A stretch of 64,000 nt of DNA from Photobacterium obscurum (GCF_026191635.1 NZ_JAKRRW010000005.1:1-64000), one strand, 5' to 3'; positions 26,657 to 36,957 are shown, counted from the stretch's first letter. The notes: generated from the letters alone by a model not told the origin. Made by a program: numbers and translations.

Positions 26657-28930
26657 ATGACAAAACAAAAGTTATCTATCATATCGCTTCTCATCGTTTG
26701 CATTGCTTCATTTACAGTATTGCTCAGCATCGGAAGCGACATTTATCGAGAGGCACCCCCGATCCCAACCAAGGTTGTGAACACAAACGGTAAGGTTATC
26801 TTCACAGAAAATGATATCCAAAGAGGCCAACTGGTATGGCGTTCAATGGGCGGCCACCAGCTAGGTTCTATTTGGGGCCACGGTTCATACGTAGCACCTG
26901 ACTGGACTGCTGACTGGCTGCACCGCGAAGCAAATAACTGGCTCGAGCTCAGATCGCGAGAGGAGTTCAATAAGCCTTTCACTCAGTTGTCGAAAAGCCA
27001 GCAGGCAGGACTGGAGCAACTGCTGCGCGACGACTTGCGTCCGAACAACTACAACCCGGAAACCGGTATTATCACCATTTCTCCAACCCGCTCTGATGCG
27101 GTTTCCATGTTACAGCAGCACTATATCGGCCTATTTGGCGATGATCCTGCCTACCAGCCATTGCGTGAAGATTACGCGATGAAAGAAGGTACAGTATCAA
27201 CGGCTGAACGCCGTGAGCAGCTCACTGCCTTCTTCTTCTGGAGCGCATGGGCGGCAACCACTGAACGCGTTAACCAAAACTACACCTATACCAACAACTG
27301 GCCCTATGATCCGGTAATAGGCAACACCCCCACATCCAGTAATATCGTCTGGTCTATCTTGAGTGTGGTGGTACTGATTGCCGGTGTCGGTGCTCTGGCC
27401 TGGTATCATGCGGCATTAAAACATGAGCCACTACCCACCCCACCCAAATATGACCCGCTGTTTGATGGTAAACCAACTGCCTCGCAAAAAGCAGTAGGTA
27501 AGTACTTCTTTACTGCCATTGGCTTATTCCTGCTGCAAGTCTTCCTAGGGGGGATTACCGCCCACTACGGTGTCGAAGGACAAGACTTCTACGGGATCCC
27601 ACTCTCTGAAATATTGCCTTATTCGGTAACACGTACCTGGCATACCCAGCTAGCGGTATTCTGGATCGCAACAGCTTGGTTGGGCACGGGCCTATATATT
27701 GCCCCAGCGCTATCTGGGCATGAACCAAAGTTCCAACGCCTTGGTGTAAATGTTCTTTGGGTTGCACTGGTGGTGGTTGTACTTGGATCGATGGCTGGTG
27801 AGTGGCTGGCTGTTCAGCAGTACTTGGATCTTGATACTAGCTACCTCCTTGGCCACCAGGGACAGGAATACATTGACCTTGGTCGCCTATGGCAAATTCT
27901 ACTGTTAGTAGGCTTGTTGATCTGGCTAGCACTGGTTACTCGGGCTATTCGTCCTGCGCTTTCGCAGCAAGGCGAAATGCGTGCTGTTATTTGGGTACTA
28001 TATGCATCCTGTGTGGCAATAGGCCTGTTCTACGGTGCCGGCTTGTTCCAGGGCAAACACACCAATCTGGCTATTGCAGAATACTGGCGCTGGTGGGTCG
28101 TCCACCTATGGGTTGAAGGCTTCTTCGAGACCTTTGCCACTTCGGTTATTGCATTGATGTTTGTTCGCCTAGGTTTAGTGCGTGCCGCAACAGCCAACAG
28201 CGCCGTTTTGTTCGCGACTGTCGTGTTCCTAACCGGTGGCCTGATTGGTACCCTGCACCACCTTTACTTCACTGGTACACCAACATCTGTTATTGCATGG
28301 GGGGCCATCTTCTCTGCATTGGAGGTCGTACCGCTGGCACTTATCGGTTTTGAAGCCGTTGAAAGCTACCGCATGCGTAATGCAACCCCTTGGATGGCAC
28401 GTTACAAGTGGGCAATCATGTTCTTTGTTGCTACTGCATTCTGGAACCTCATTGGCGCCGGTGTACTCGGCTTCCTGATCAACCCACCTGTCGCGTTATA
28501 CTTCATTCAGGGCCTTAACACCACGGCAACCCACGCCCACGGAGCCTTCATGGGCGTATATGGCATGCTGGGTATCGGCCTGATGTTATTCTGTCTGCGC
28601 GGCTTGGCCGGCGAAACAAAAGGCTGGGATGACAAATGGTTGAAGTGGGCATTCTGGTCACTGAATATAGGTCTGGTTGCGATGCTTGCCATGTCACTGC
28701 TGCCTGTCGGCCTAGTTCAGTTCTTCGCGGTCATCGAGAATGGCTACTGGTTTGCACGTTCACCGGAAGTCCTGCATAGCCCACTCGTTGAAACATTAGT
28801 TTGGCTACGCATGCCTGGCGATATGCTGTTTGGTGCCGGCGGGATCTTCCTCGGGATTTTCCTAGCCAAACTTGTTGTTAATGCAATCAAGCAAGGCTCC
28901 GGCAAAAAAGCAGAGGCACTAGCACGATGA
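26657..28930 (+). CDS. norZ: Quinol-dependent nitric oxide reductase (qNOR)
   Basis: 757 residues, the size of single-subunit qNOR, which fuses the NorC-like soluble domain (about 35-230) to a 12-helix NorB-like catalytic core. Histidines for haem b, haem b3 and the non-haem iron are visible in HTQLAVFWIATAW, VVHLWVEGFFE, GTLHHLYFTGTP and ATHAHGAFM. It reduces two NO to N2O with quinol electrons at the inner membrane, here most likely for NO detoxification because norR and not a denitrification cluster is adjacent. Expression is predicted to be sigma-54/NorR dependent. Confidence 0.95.
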   Translation: MTKQKLSIISLLIVCIASFTVLLSIGSDIYREAPPIPTKVVNTNGKVIFTENDIQRGQLVWRSMGGHQLGSIWGHGSYVAPDWTADWLHREANNWLELRSREEFNKPFTQLSKSQQAGLEQLLRDDLRPNNYNPETGIITISPTRSDAVSMLQQHYIGLFGDDPAYQPLREDYAMKEGTVSTAERREQLTAFFFWSAWAATTERVNQNYTYTNNWPYDPVIGNTPTSSNIVWSILSVVVLIAGVGALAWYHAALKHEPLPTPPKYDPLFDGKPTASQKAVGKYFFTAIGLFLLQVFLGGITAHYGVEGQDFYGIPLSEILPYSVTRTWHTQLAVFWIATAWLGTGLYIAPALSGHEPKFQRLGVNVLWVALVVVVLGSMAGEWLAVQQYLDLDTSYLLGHQGQEYIDLGRLWQILLLVGLLIWLALVTRAIRPALSQQGEMRAVIWVLYASCVAIGLFYGAGLFQGKHTNLAIAEYWRWWVVHLWVEGFFETFATSVIALMFVRLGLVRAATANSAVLFATVVFLTGGLIGTLHHLYFTGTPTSVIAWGAIFSALEVVPLALIGFEAVESYRMRNATPWMARYKWAIMFFVATAFWNLIGAGVLGFLINPPVALYFIQGLNTTATHAHGAFMGVYGMLGIGLMLFCLRGLAGETKGWDDKWLKWAFWSLNIGLVAMLAMSLLPVGLVQFFAVIENGYWFARSPEVLHSPLVETLVWLRMPGDMLFGAGGIFLGIFLAKLVVNAIKQGSGKKAEALAR

Positions 28931-29070
28931 GCCATCACATCCTATCAGGACTGAAGGTATTACTGGCAGTCTCAGGCATCTACCTCGGCAGTGCCTTTCT
29001 GACCAGCTTGCCACAACTGTTTGTCCAGTTGTCCGTGGAAATGGGATGGATAACTCCCACTCTTCTGTAA
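28927..29070 (+). CDS. Small membrane protein coupled to qNOR
   Basis: 47 residues. Its ATG overlaps the qNOR stop (ATGA), a hallmark of translational coupling. One hydrophobic helix (about residues 8-28) is followed by a short amphipathic tail. I recognise no family. The overlap and plausible membrane helix favour a real gene, perhaps an accessory of the reductase; a chance ORF remains possible. Confidence 0.5.
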   Translation: MSHHILSGLKVLLAVSGIYLGSAFLTSLPQLFVQLSVEMGWITPTLL

Positions 29071-29168
29071 CTCACTTGGCTCTGGTCGCTCTGCTAGATT
29101 AGCGGCCTGAGCCGATTCACCGGGGCGTAACATAATTTAGGGACATCACTCCCTAGAGTAAAAACATT

Positions 29169-29561
29169 ATGTATTTAGCGATTAAAACATTTCATGTCAT
29201 TACCGTGATGCTCAGCATTAGTTTATTTTTATTGCGATACGGCTTGGTATGTCGCCAGTCTGCCTGGGCTGATAATCGGATACTGAAAGTCATACCGCAT
29301 ATTAATGACTCGTTGCTGCTAACCAGCGGCACCTCCTTAATAGGGATAACAGGCTTTATCCCGTTTACCCCAGCCGCCCCCTGGCTATCGGTAAAACTCG
29401 TAAGTGTTGTGGCCTATATACTCTGCGGCGCTTTTGCCCTTAAGGCCAAAAATGCCTGGCAGCGCTGGGGCTTTTTCGCCGGCGCAATGGGATGGCTGGT
29501 ATTTATTCTCAAGCTGGCCATTAGCAAGTACTTTGTATTAGATGCATTAGCCTGGCTATAG
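29169..29561 (+). CDS. SirB2-family membrane protein
   Basis: 130 residues with four hydrophobic helices. KTFHVITVMLSISLFLLRY and the pattern of small helices fit the SirB2 family (name from Salmonella; molecular function unclear). It lies 98 bases after the small qNOR-coupled ORF. A TAGGGA/TCCCTA inverted repeat around six bases lies just before the start. Co-transcription with qNOR is likely but not certain. Confidence 0.75.
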   Translation: MYLAIKTFHVITVMLSISLFLLRYGLVCRQSAWADNRILKVIPHINDSLLLTSGTSLIGITGFIPFTPAAPWLSVKLVSVVAYILCGAFALKAKNAWQRWGFFAGAMGWLVFILKLAISKYFVLDALAWL

Positions 29562-29621
29562 GAAAAGAGAACAATAACAAAGAGCGCCCTATCCCAATGT
29601 TATAACGAATGAGATCTTCAT

Positions 29622-30311
29622 CTAGCCACTTGTCAGCATTTCATCACCGACGACTTTCCCGTCTTTGATATTAATAATACGCTTTGTTCGGCGAGCCAGG
29701 GCATTATCGTGGGTAACAATAATCAAGGTGCATCCTTCCTGATGTAGTTCATTAAATAATGCTTCTATCTCAGCTCCTGATTTTGAATCTAAAGCTCCTG
29801 TCGGTTCGTCGGCCAGAATGATTTGGGGATCATTGACCAAGGCTCGGGCTATCGCGACACGCTGCTTTTGACCTCCGGATAATTGGTTAGGTTTATGATT
29901 CATTCGCTCGCCGAGCCCCACCCGCTTTAACAGCTCTGCCGCTTTGGCCCGACGGGTTTTCGCATTCACACCAGCGTACACCAAGGGTAAAGCAACATTT
30001 TCGAGTGCCGTGGCATATTCCAATAAATTGAAACTCTGAAACACAAAGCCGATCTTGTTGTTACGGATGACGGCGAGCTGATTGCGGCTCAAGGCAGGAA
30101 CGTCACGGTCTTCCAAATGATAATGGCCTGAAGACGGTTTATCCAAACAGCCTAATACGTTCATCAGTGTCGATTTTCCTGAGCCCGACGGCCCGAGGAT
30201 CGATAGAAACTCACCTCTGTTAATGGTCAGGTTAATCCCATCCAGGGCGTAAACGTCTTCATCACCACTTTTGTAGTGTTTGCTAATGCCATCAAGTTGA
30301 ACTAGGGGCAT
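29622..30311 (-). CDS. MacB/LolD-type ABC ATPase
   Basis: 229 residues from the ATG at 30311, preceded by GAGGAAT; a longer frame to 30347 lacks a site. Walker A (GPSGSGKST), signature (LSGGQKQRV), Walker B (IILADEPTG) and the H-loop (VTHD) are all present. It is the last gene of a five-gene efflux operon and would power the two FtsX-type permeases. Family members drive mechanotransmission exporters rather than classic transport. Confidence 0.93.
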   Translation of the reverse strand: MPLVQLDGISKHYKSGDEDVYALDGINLTINRGEFLSILGPSGSGKSTLMNVLGCLDKPSSGHYHLEDRDVPALSRNQLAVIRNNKIGFVFQSFNLLEYATALENVALPLVYAGVNAKTRRAKAAELLKRVGLGERMNHKPNQLSGGQKQRVAIARALVNDPQIILADEPTGALDSKSGAEIEALFNELHQEGCTLIIVTHDNALARRTKRIINIKDGKVVGDEMLTSG

Positions 30312-30339
30312 GATATTCCTCGGATATATTGATGAGCGG

Positions 30340-31620
30340 CTATTCACTTTGCAGGGCTTCTAATGGCGTAATGCCTGCTGCATGACGGGCCGGAAACCAT
30401 GCTGCGGCAATACCAACGATACTCAGCGCCAGTATGACGAGGCCGACAATGGTGAATGACAGTTCAGGTGTGGGCCTCCCTAAATACTCGTAAAGCCCGT
30501 TCCCCTGAATGGGAATGCTTTGAAGCAGTTGGACGAGGCTATATGTCAGGCCAAGCCCGATCAGGCCACCAATAGAGATAGTGATACACGCCTGGATCAT
30601 ATAGTGTAATTTGATGTCACCGGGTGTGGCCCCAACGGCCATTCTCACGCCGATATCGCGCGTCGCACGCTTGACCGTAGCGTACATGACGTTGGCTATA
30701 CCAATCCCCGCAACGGCCAGGGTAATCAAGCCAATAATGCCAAGAAACCCCTGCAATCCAATGAGGAAATTGCGCATGGTTTTTTGCCTTAGCAGCATAT
30801 CTTGCGTCTGGATCAGCTGTTCGTCCTGTACACTGGCGCCATATTTTCGCGCGATAACTTGTTTAGCGGTATCGGCGATTTTCTTACGGTCGAATCCATC
30901 TGCAGGCTTGATATGAATAGCCCCTAGCGATGCGTTGGCATTGAAGCGCAGCCATGTCGTAAACGGCACAAATAACGCGTAATCAATGGGGACTCCGTCC
31001 TCAATGTTGGAACTGTTGGCTTTTAATACGCCAATCACGGTGAAGTTTTCATCTCCCACTTTTACCTGTTTGCCTACGGGGGAAGATTCTAATTCAGGCA
31101 TATTGTCCCAATCAAAATCATCGTTTTCGTTAAACAAACGGACTGCGGTGCTGCGACCCACCACGATGACTTTTCGTTGCTCTTTCATATCTAAAGGGTT
31201 AAACCACCGTCCGCCTGCGGCAATATCTAACCCGGTCAGATCTTTATATTGAGGGTAGACTGCCAGAGGTTGTTGCCATGTAGGGGTGTCTTTATACCGT
31301 ACCGAGGCATCCCATGTGGCGCTGGGCTCGACTTGCTCAATCGCAGGCAAAGCCCGTAACACATCTACATCATCGGGTTTGAGCTTTAGCTGCTTACCTT
31401 TCGAAAAGTTACCGTAGTCTTGAGTAGCAAATCCACCCGTCAACATGATGAGGTTACCGTTACCATTACTGGTGGTGCGAATTAGCCCTTGCCGTAACCC
31501 TTCACCAATTGCGAGCATTGAAGCGATAGATACCGTTGCCCACACAATCGCCAGTATTGTCAGGCCAAGGCGCAGTTTTTCGGCGGCCATTTCTTGTAGA
31601 ATTTGTCGAAACGGAAACAT
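30340..31620 (-). CDS. FtsX/MacB-type ABC permease (second)
   Basis: 426 residues. One N-terminal helix, a large periplasmic MacB-PCD domain (about 45-270) and three C-terminal helices with the conserved RDIGVRMAVGAT motif. It follows the first permease after a single base, implying coupled translation and a heterodimeric exporter. It ends with the usual PARHAAGITPLEAL. Confidence 0.92.
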   Translation of the reverse strand: MFPFRQILQEMAAEKLRLGLTILAIVWATVSIASMLAIGEGLRQGLIRTTSNGNGNLIMLTGGFATQDYGNFSKGKQLKLKPDDVDVLRALPAIEQVEPSATWDASVRYKDTPTWQQPLAVYPQYKDLTGLDIAAGGRWFNPLDMKEQRKVIVVGRSTAVRLFNENDDFDWDNMPELESSPVGKQVKVGDENFTVIGVLKANSSNIEDGVPIDYALFVPFTTWLRFNANASLGAIHIKPADGFDRKKIADTAKQVIARKYGASVQDEQLIQTQDMLLRQKTMRNFLIGLQGFLGIIGLITLAVAGIGIANVMYATVKRATRDIGVRMAVGATPGDIKLHYMIQACITISIGGLIGLGLTYSLVQLLQSIPIQGNGLYEYLGRPTPELSFTIVGLVILALSIVGIAAAWFPARHAAGITPLEALQSE

Positions 31621-31621
31621 G

Positions 31622-32839
31622 CTATACCCTCGCGCTTAACGCAATAACCGGTGTCAGATTTGATGCGCGACGTGCGGGGAAAAACGAAGCCAGCAACGCA
31701 AGAACCACAGTGACAGAAAGTGCCATAACAATAGCGTCTATCGTGAGAACCGGGTTACCCAGCCAGTCCGGCAAACCAACTTGATTCATGATGGCAACCA
31801 AGCAATAAGAGAGAATGATCCCAAGCGCTGTTCCTACGGCCACCAGCATGCCCCCCTCCAGTAAGAATTGCATCAGGATGTTGTTAGGGGTAGCGCCTAT
31901 CGCCAGGCGTACGCCAATTTCCCGGATTCGTTCGGTGACAGATAAGAACATAATATTAGCGACACCTAATGCGCCAACCGCGAGTGTCATTGCGCCACTG
32001 GCTCCCAGGAATAACTGAATACCGCGTAGCAGTGCGGTAAAGAACTTGGCATCCTGACTGAAATCGGGGATCCATACCGCACGACGATCGGTCGGGTCAA
32101 AGTGTTTTTGATTGGCAAAGAACGACAGCAGATTTTGCCGCAGGATCACCCCTGATATTCCTTCCGCTGGGGTCACCATTACCTGTGACGGTTTATCACT
32201 CCATAGATCGGTGAAGGTTGTGCTGGGTATGATGACCTGGCTGTCTTCGTAGCCCATCGACATGCCGCCTTCACTTTGTTTAGTAATACCGGTGACCAGA
32301 AAAGGAATACCATTGACCTTTAGCTTGTCGCCAATGGCTAGGTTACCTTGTTGTGCCAATTGCCAGCCGATAATCGCAACCCGGTTATGATTATTCAGAT
32401 CACTCATGCTGATATCGCGAGAGCCCGGTGCGAGTTTGACTTTACGCATGCCGACATAATGATTGTCTACACCCCGAATATAACCGGGTAGCGTATGCCC
32501 GGTGATATCCGTAACACTGGCCTCCCACTTACGGTATAACACTGACACCGTTTTTATCGCTGATTGATTTTCGAGTTGACGAAACTCAGGTTCGGTAAAT
32601 GTCAGCTCACGGCGAGCAGGCAGCCCTTGCCAGGGTTTACTGGTCATTTCGGGTACGGCTAATTGCGTGTCGCTCATTAACAATGAGAAAGACTTGGCGT
32701 TAATTTGATAGAAACCTTCACCTAAAGCCATCAGTACGAGCACAGAGACAATGCCCCATACGATAGCAATAATGGCGAGTAAGCTACGAAGCCTGTGAGC
32801 AAATAGCGTTTGCGCGATTTGTTGTAGCATCGGCATCAT
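31622..32839 (-). CDS. FtsX/MacB-type ABC permease (first)
   Basis: 405 residues with the same topology as its neighbour (RIREIGVRLAIGAT, PARRASNLTPVIAL) but clearly diverged, so the pair forms a heterodimer rather than a duplication within one protein. Its ATG overlaps the stop of the TolC-like gene. The ATP-binding domain is encoded separately, unlike in the fused MacB. Confidence 0.92.
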   Translation of the reverse strand: MMPMLQQIAQTLFAHRLRSLLAIIAIVWGIVSVLVLMALGEGFYQINAKSFSLLMSDTQLAVPEMTSKPWQGLPARRELTFTEPEFRQLENQSAIKTVSVLYRKWEASVTDITGHTLPGYIRGVDNHYVGMRKVKLAPGSRDISMSDLNNHNRVAIIGWQLAQQGNLAIGDKLKVNGIPFLVTGITKQSEGGMSMGYEDSQVIIPSTTFTDLWSDKPSQVMVTPAEGISGVILRQNLLSFFANQKHFDPTDRRAVWIPDFSQDAKFFTALLRGIQLFLGASGAMTLAVGALGVANIMFLSVTERIREIGVRLAIGATPNNILMQFLLEGGMLVAVGTALGIILSYCLVAIMNQVGLPDWLGNPVLTIDAIVMALSVTVVLALLASFFPARRASNLTPVIALSARV

Positions 32840-34203
32840 GATTCAAGCGCTCTCGATATTTGCGTAATCGTATCGTCGTCCAATTTACCCACAGATTGTA
32901 ATAATGACACCCGATGTTGCCAGTATTGGTAAAGCAGTGCTTGCAGGTTGTTTTTGCTGCTAAATAAGTTGTTATGGGCAGTAATAACATCTGTCGCATC
33001 AACTAAACCAGCGTCATAAACGGCTTGTTTGCTTTTTAGGGCTTTTTCACGCGAGGCAATTTGTTGCTGCGCCATCTCAACCCGCTGCCAGTCAAGTTGC
33101 AGTTGGTTAAAGCGACTCTGGATGCTTTGCTTGATGTTGATTTCGACAATACGGATATCTTGTCTGGCCTGGTTAACAGACAAACTTGAGCGATCAACAT
33201 TCGCACGGGTTGCACCGTTTAAATCAATCGGAATATTTAAGGTGAGACCTGCGCTCAAATCATCATGGTTACGACGATCGTTATCGCTATAACTCAGCGA
33301 ACCTTCAATGGTTGGATAATATCCTGCCCTGGCTTGATCATACCGGTATTGGCTGGCCTTTAACGTCTGTTGCGCTGCCAATAATTCAGGGCTGTTATTT
33401 CGCGCCAGTGCTAGCCACTCTTTCTCGCTACTGACTAACATCGGCGGCTGTTTCAGTGACGTTATACTGATTTCATCTACTGAGTCAGGCAATTGACCAA
33501 TCAAGGCCATTAAAGCGGCTTGCAGCGTATCAATATCTGAACGAACCTGAAGGATCAGCGCTTGCTCATCAACATGGTTGGCACGCATATCCTCAACCTC
33601 TGTCGCCATTACACCGCCTGCAGCATAACGCTGCTCAGTGATTTTGAGCACTTTCTGCCCTTCATCGAGCTTCTGCTTTGCTAGACGAAAATCCCCCTGA
33701 GCCTTGGCTAAGTTAAGGTAGGCGGTGACCAGCTTTTCAGCAAGATCATTGTGTGCTTGACGTTCTTTTAATTGCGAACTGGCAAAAGAGGCTTCAGAAG
33801 CCTCTAAACCTGACCATTTGGAGCTGTCCCAGATTGTTTGACTCAGGGTTACCGAATAGCCATTGGTATTCTCACCATTCTCGCTCCAGTTTGAGTTAGC
33901 GTTTGCACTTAGCCCCGGAAGCAAATTACTACGACTTGAACGGATACCGGTTTCGCTGATTTGGGTATCAATTTGCGCTTTTTGATAACTTGGATCGTAA
34001 GCTTTTGATGCCTCCCATGCCTGCTCAATGGTGATGGCGTGGCTAGGCGGTGTTATTCCCATGAACAACACCGCCCCTAAAATACGTAATGTTGTTTTAG
34101 GTGAAACCGACTTGCGACATAACCCCGGTTTTGTATACGCCTCTTGCTTTGTATACGAACCGTTTTTTTCAGCTGTAGCATCAAGTTGAGTCAGATTAAG
34201 CAT
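32836..34203 (-). CDS. TolC-like outer-membrane efflux channel
   Basis: 455 residues, two outer-membrane-efflux-protein repeats rich in long helices. The hydrophobic signal segment begins only near residue 38, giving an unusual polar N-terminal extension. A later start is possible but none has a better ribosome site; GGGAG precedes this ATG. The gene overlaps the membrane-fusion-protein stop by eight bases. The first 35 codons contain a repeated TTTGTATACG. It completes the tripartite channel. Confidence 0.88.
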   Translation of the reverse strand: MLNLTQLDATAEKNGSYTKQEAYTKPGLCRKSVSPKTTLRILGAVLFMGITPPSHAITIEQAWEASKAYDPSYQKAQIDTQISETGIRSSRSNLLPGLSANANSNWSENGENTNGYSVTLSQTIWDSSKWSGLEASEASFASSQLKERQAHNDLAEKLVTAYLNLAKAQGDFRLAKQKLDEGQKVLKITEQRYAAGGVMATEVEDMRANHVDEQALILQVRSDIDTLQAALMALIGQLPDSVDEISITSLKQPPMLVSSEKEWLALARNNSPELLAAQQTLKASQYRYDQARAGYYPTIEGSLSYSDNDRRNHDDLSAGLTLNIPIDLNGATRANVDRSSLSVNQARQDIRIVEINIKQSIQSRFNQLQLDWQRVEMAQQQIASREKALKSKQAVYDAGLVDATDVITAHNNLFSSKNNLQALLYQYWQHRVSLLQSVGKLDDDTITQISRALES

Positions 34204-35347
34204 TCGGTATTGCTCCCATCATGCTGTAATCAACAATCTGCTCGCCTTGCTCTATACCTGAAATAACTTCCACGTTGATACCGTCAGATAATCCAAGTTT
34301 GACCGGAACCGCGTGGAAACCTTGCTCAGATTCATCGGGGATCAATACTTCAGGCTCGTCACCGTTATCACCGCTAAATTGCAAAACCCGCTCTGGAATC
34401 GTGGTGATTTTCTCGGCTTTCTTCAGAGTGATCTGTGCGGTTGCAGAAAACCCGGAACGCACAATGAGGCCATCAGGGAATTGAATGTTGCTTACTTCGA
34501 CCTGGAAGCCGTTATCAAAACTACGCTGCCCGGTCGTTGATGATTCTTGCGATGAATTGAGCTTTTCAGACTGCACAGCAACCTTGCTCAACGTGCCTGT
34601 TACCTCCGTTTCAGGGTAAGGGGCGAGCGTCATGGTAACGGGCATACCGACACTTAATCGCGCGGCATCGTGCTCGCTCACACTGCCCTTGAATATCATG
34701 TCATTCATATTGGCTAATGACATCATTTGAGTGGCTGATTGGCTCGATTCAGTCGATATAATCGGTTCACCCACCTCAACGTTAAGGTTCAAAACGGTGC
34801 CAGAGATCGGTGCCACGATAGTTGATGTGAGTTTTGATTCACCTATTGATGATTCGCCGCTGCGGATCAGGTCTAAATTCTGTTGTTTTTGCTGTAGATC
34901 AGCATTGTTCTGGCGTACATCGGCTTGTGCCTGAATGTAATCACCGTAGTTTTTAGGAATGACCTGGTTTTGAACCAAGCGCTCAAGGTTTGAAAGCTTT
35001 TGCTTGGAGGATTCTAATTGCGCCTGACTCGACATCAGCTCAGTGATGGCTTGCGTTAAACGCTGTGGTGTTGGATTAGGACGGATCTTGATCAGCGGCG
35101 TACCAGCTTCAACGTCCTCACCAACATAATGATAGATCTCACCAACAATCCCTTCGATTTGAGATTTAATTTGAACGGAATGTGCGGGCACTATTTGCCC
35201 AACGGCAACGGCTTGTTTTTCGATGGTCCCTATTTCAACAGTAATTAAAGGTAATGGCATGCTATCTTCTGCATTTACTGTGAAGTAATAACCAATACCG
35301 GCTACGATAGCTGTTGTAATGGCAGCCGAAATCCAGCGTTTTTTCAT
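34196..35347 (-). CDS. Periplasmic adaptor (MacA/HlyD-type)
   Basis: 383 residues. An N-terminal anchor helix (about 8-24), a biotinyl-lipoyl half (VGQIVPAHSVQIKSQ), a coiled-coil hairpin (about 95-150), the second lipoyl half (TIVAPISGTVLNL) and beta-barrel domains follow. First gene of the five-gene operon for a MacAB-TolC-like exporter. The substrate could be an antibiotic, peptide, siderophore or lipid; nothing here decides. Confidence 0.92.
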   Translation of the reverse strand: MKKRWISAAITTAIVAGIGYYFTVNAEDSMPLPLITVEIGTIEKQAVAVGQIVPAHSVQIKSQIEGIVGEIYHYVGEDVEAGTPLIKIRPNPTPQRLTQAITELMSSQAQLESSKQKLSNLERLVQNQVIPKNYGDYIQAQADVRQNNADLQQKQQNLDLIRSGESSIGESKLTSTIVAPISGTVLNLNVEVGEPIISTESSQSATQMMSLANMNDMIFKGSVSEHDAARLSVGMPVTMTLAPYPETEVTGTLSKVAVQSEKLNSSQESSTTGQRSFDNGFQVEVSNIQFPDGLIVRSGFSATAQITLKKAEKITTIPERVLQFSGDNGDEPEVLIPDESEQGFHAVPVKLGLSDGINVEVISGIEQGEQIVDYSMMGAIPNA

Positions 35348-35963
35348 GATGTGTTCCGTTTAAAGGCGAGTATTTGTCTTGTTACTTTGAGTCGGACCTT
35401 AATGTCTAACTTAAATTGAACGCAATAATACAGCGTTCAATAATGGGTGTCATGTATGAGTATGTATGCATTGAAGAACAACAAAGAAAACAAACTGCGA
35501 GGTAATGACCTTCAACGCCCTAAACTCTGAACTTTTGCCTGCAGATAACAACTAATGCCGCTTTTTTCATATCCAATTACTTACGTAATTGCTCACTCTT
35601 TATCAAATTGCCATGAATTTCACCCTCGCCACCCGAGCAACCGCTCACACTGCGGATCATATGCTCACACCATAAACATTCGAAACCAGCCATAATTATC
35701 AACAGATTTTGTTATCAACAGCTATATATCAGGCCAAAGCCAATGAAAAATGAGACCTATGCACGATTTGACACTGTTTATAATTGACAAGTTGCAGTAA
35801 AAAGCTAATTATCAACCCATCAATTGTTCTTTGATGATCCATATGTTCACAGGCCATGTTTTTGGTTTGAAACATTTGGGTTAATTACAGGTAAAATTAC
35901 CTATTCTGGCTACACTTTTAGCTAGCAATCAGACAAGCCCTAACACTTTGAAGGTCGAAAGAT
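35348..35963. other. Divergent intergenic region between efflux operon and talB
   Basis: 616 bases with no ORF or recognised RNA. It holds the putative operator near the efflux operon and, toward talB, a possible promoter TTGACA (35784-35789) with TAATTA (35806-35811) 16 bases on. The promoter call is weak. Confidence 0.4.
35415..35441. promoter_or_regulatory. Inverted repeat, candidate repressor operator of efflux operon
   Basis: ATTGAACGC (35415-35423) and its exact complement GCGTTCAAT (35433-35441) are nine bases apart, about 70 bases before the adaptor gene. The form resembles TetR/AcrR-family operators. No regulator gene adjoins the operon; the nearest TetR gene is 4 kb away. Confidence 0.5.
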
Positions 35964-36914
35964 ATGAGCACTAAACTGGAACAACTGCGCGCGCTAACAA
36001 CTGTTGTTGCTGACACTGGCGACATTGAGGCTATCAGTAAGTATCAACCGGAAGATGCGACTACAAACCCATCTCTGATCCTTAAAGCAGCCCAGATTGC
36101 TGAATATGCTCCTCTTATTGATGCATCGATCGCTTACGCAAAAGCACAAAGCGACGACAAAGCACAGCAGGTTCAAGACACTTGCGACATGCTTGCAGTA
36201 AACATCGGTAAAGAAATCCTAAAAGTTGTACCAGGCCGTATCTCTACTGAAGTTGACGCTCGCCTTTCTTACGACACAGAAGGCAGCATCACTAAAGCTC
36301 GTCAGCTAATTAAAATGTACAACGATGCTGGCATCACTAACGATCGCATTCTGATCAAACTGGCTTCTACTTGGGAAGGCATCCGTGCTGCTGAAGTACT
36401 AGAGAAAGAAGGCATCAACTGTAACCTTACTCTACTGTTCTCTTTTGCTCAGGCTCGTGCATGTGCAGAAGCAGGCGTATTCCTGATTTCTCCTTTCGTG
36501 GGTCGTATCATGGACTGGTACAAAGCGAAAGAAGGCCGTGATTTCGAAGCACAGGAAGATCCAGGTGTTATCTCTGTAACGAGCATCTACAACTACTACA
36601 AAGAACACGGCTACAACACTGTCGTTATGGGCGCAAGCTTCCGTAACACTGGCGAAATCCTAGAACTTGCTGGTTGTGACCGCCTGACCATCAGCCCACA
36701 GCTGCTACAAGAACTAAGCGACGCTGAAGGCGAAGTGGTTCAGAAGCTTTCTGCAGACGTTGAAGTTAAAGAACGTCCAGCAGCAATGACTCACGCTGAA
36801 TTCCTATGGGATCACAACCAAGATGCTATGGCGGTTGAGAAACTGGCTGACGGTATCCGCAACTTCGCGGTTGACCAGGGCAAACTAGAAGCAATGATTG
36901 CTGAGCGTCTGTAA
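35964..36914 (+). CDS. talB: Transaldolase
   Basis: 316 residues, standard for class 1 transaldolase. The Schiff-base lysine is K132 in [12 protein letters not shown] and the N-terminal TTNPSL is intact. It transfers dihydroxyacetone units between sugar phosphates in the non-oxidative pentose phosphate pathway. Codon usage is that of a highly expressed gene. Transketolase follows after 99 bases, which include a hairpin. Confidence 0.97.
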   Translation: MSTKLEQLRALTTVVADTGDIEAISKYQPEDATTNPSLILKAAQIAEYAPLIDASIAYAKAQSDDKAQQVQDTCDMLAVNIGKEILKVVPGRISTEVDARLSYDTEGSITKARQLIKMYNDAGITNDRILIKLASTWEGIRAAEVLEKEGINCNLTLLFSFAQARACAEAGVFLISPFVGRIMDWYKAKEGRDFEAQEDPGVISVTSIYNYYKEHGYNTVVMGASFRNTGEILELAGCDRLTISPQLLQELSDAEGEVVQKLSADVEVKERPAAMTHAEFLWDHNQDAMAVEKLADGIRNFAVDQGKLEAMIAERL

Positions 36915-36931
36915 GCCTTAGACATATTTCA

Positions 36932-36957
36932 GAAAGCGGCCAACCAGCCGCTTTCTT
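36932..36957 (+). terminator. Hairpin between talB and tktB
   Basis: GAAAGCGGC and GCCGCTTTC, nine perfect pairs around six bases, with only a short T-run. Likely a partial terminator or 3' end stabiliser tuning the two genes. Confidence 0.6.

Noticed and set aside
26657..28930. qNOR as part of a denitrification cluster
   Set aside because: No nitrite or nitrous oxide reductase genes nearby; norR linkage points to detoxification.
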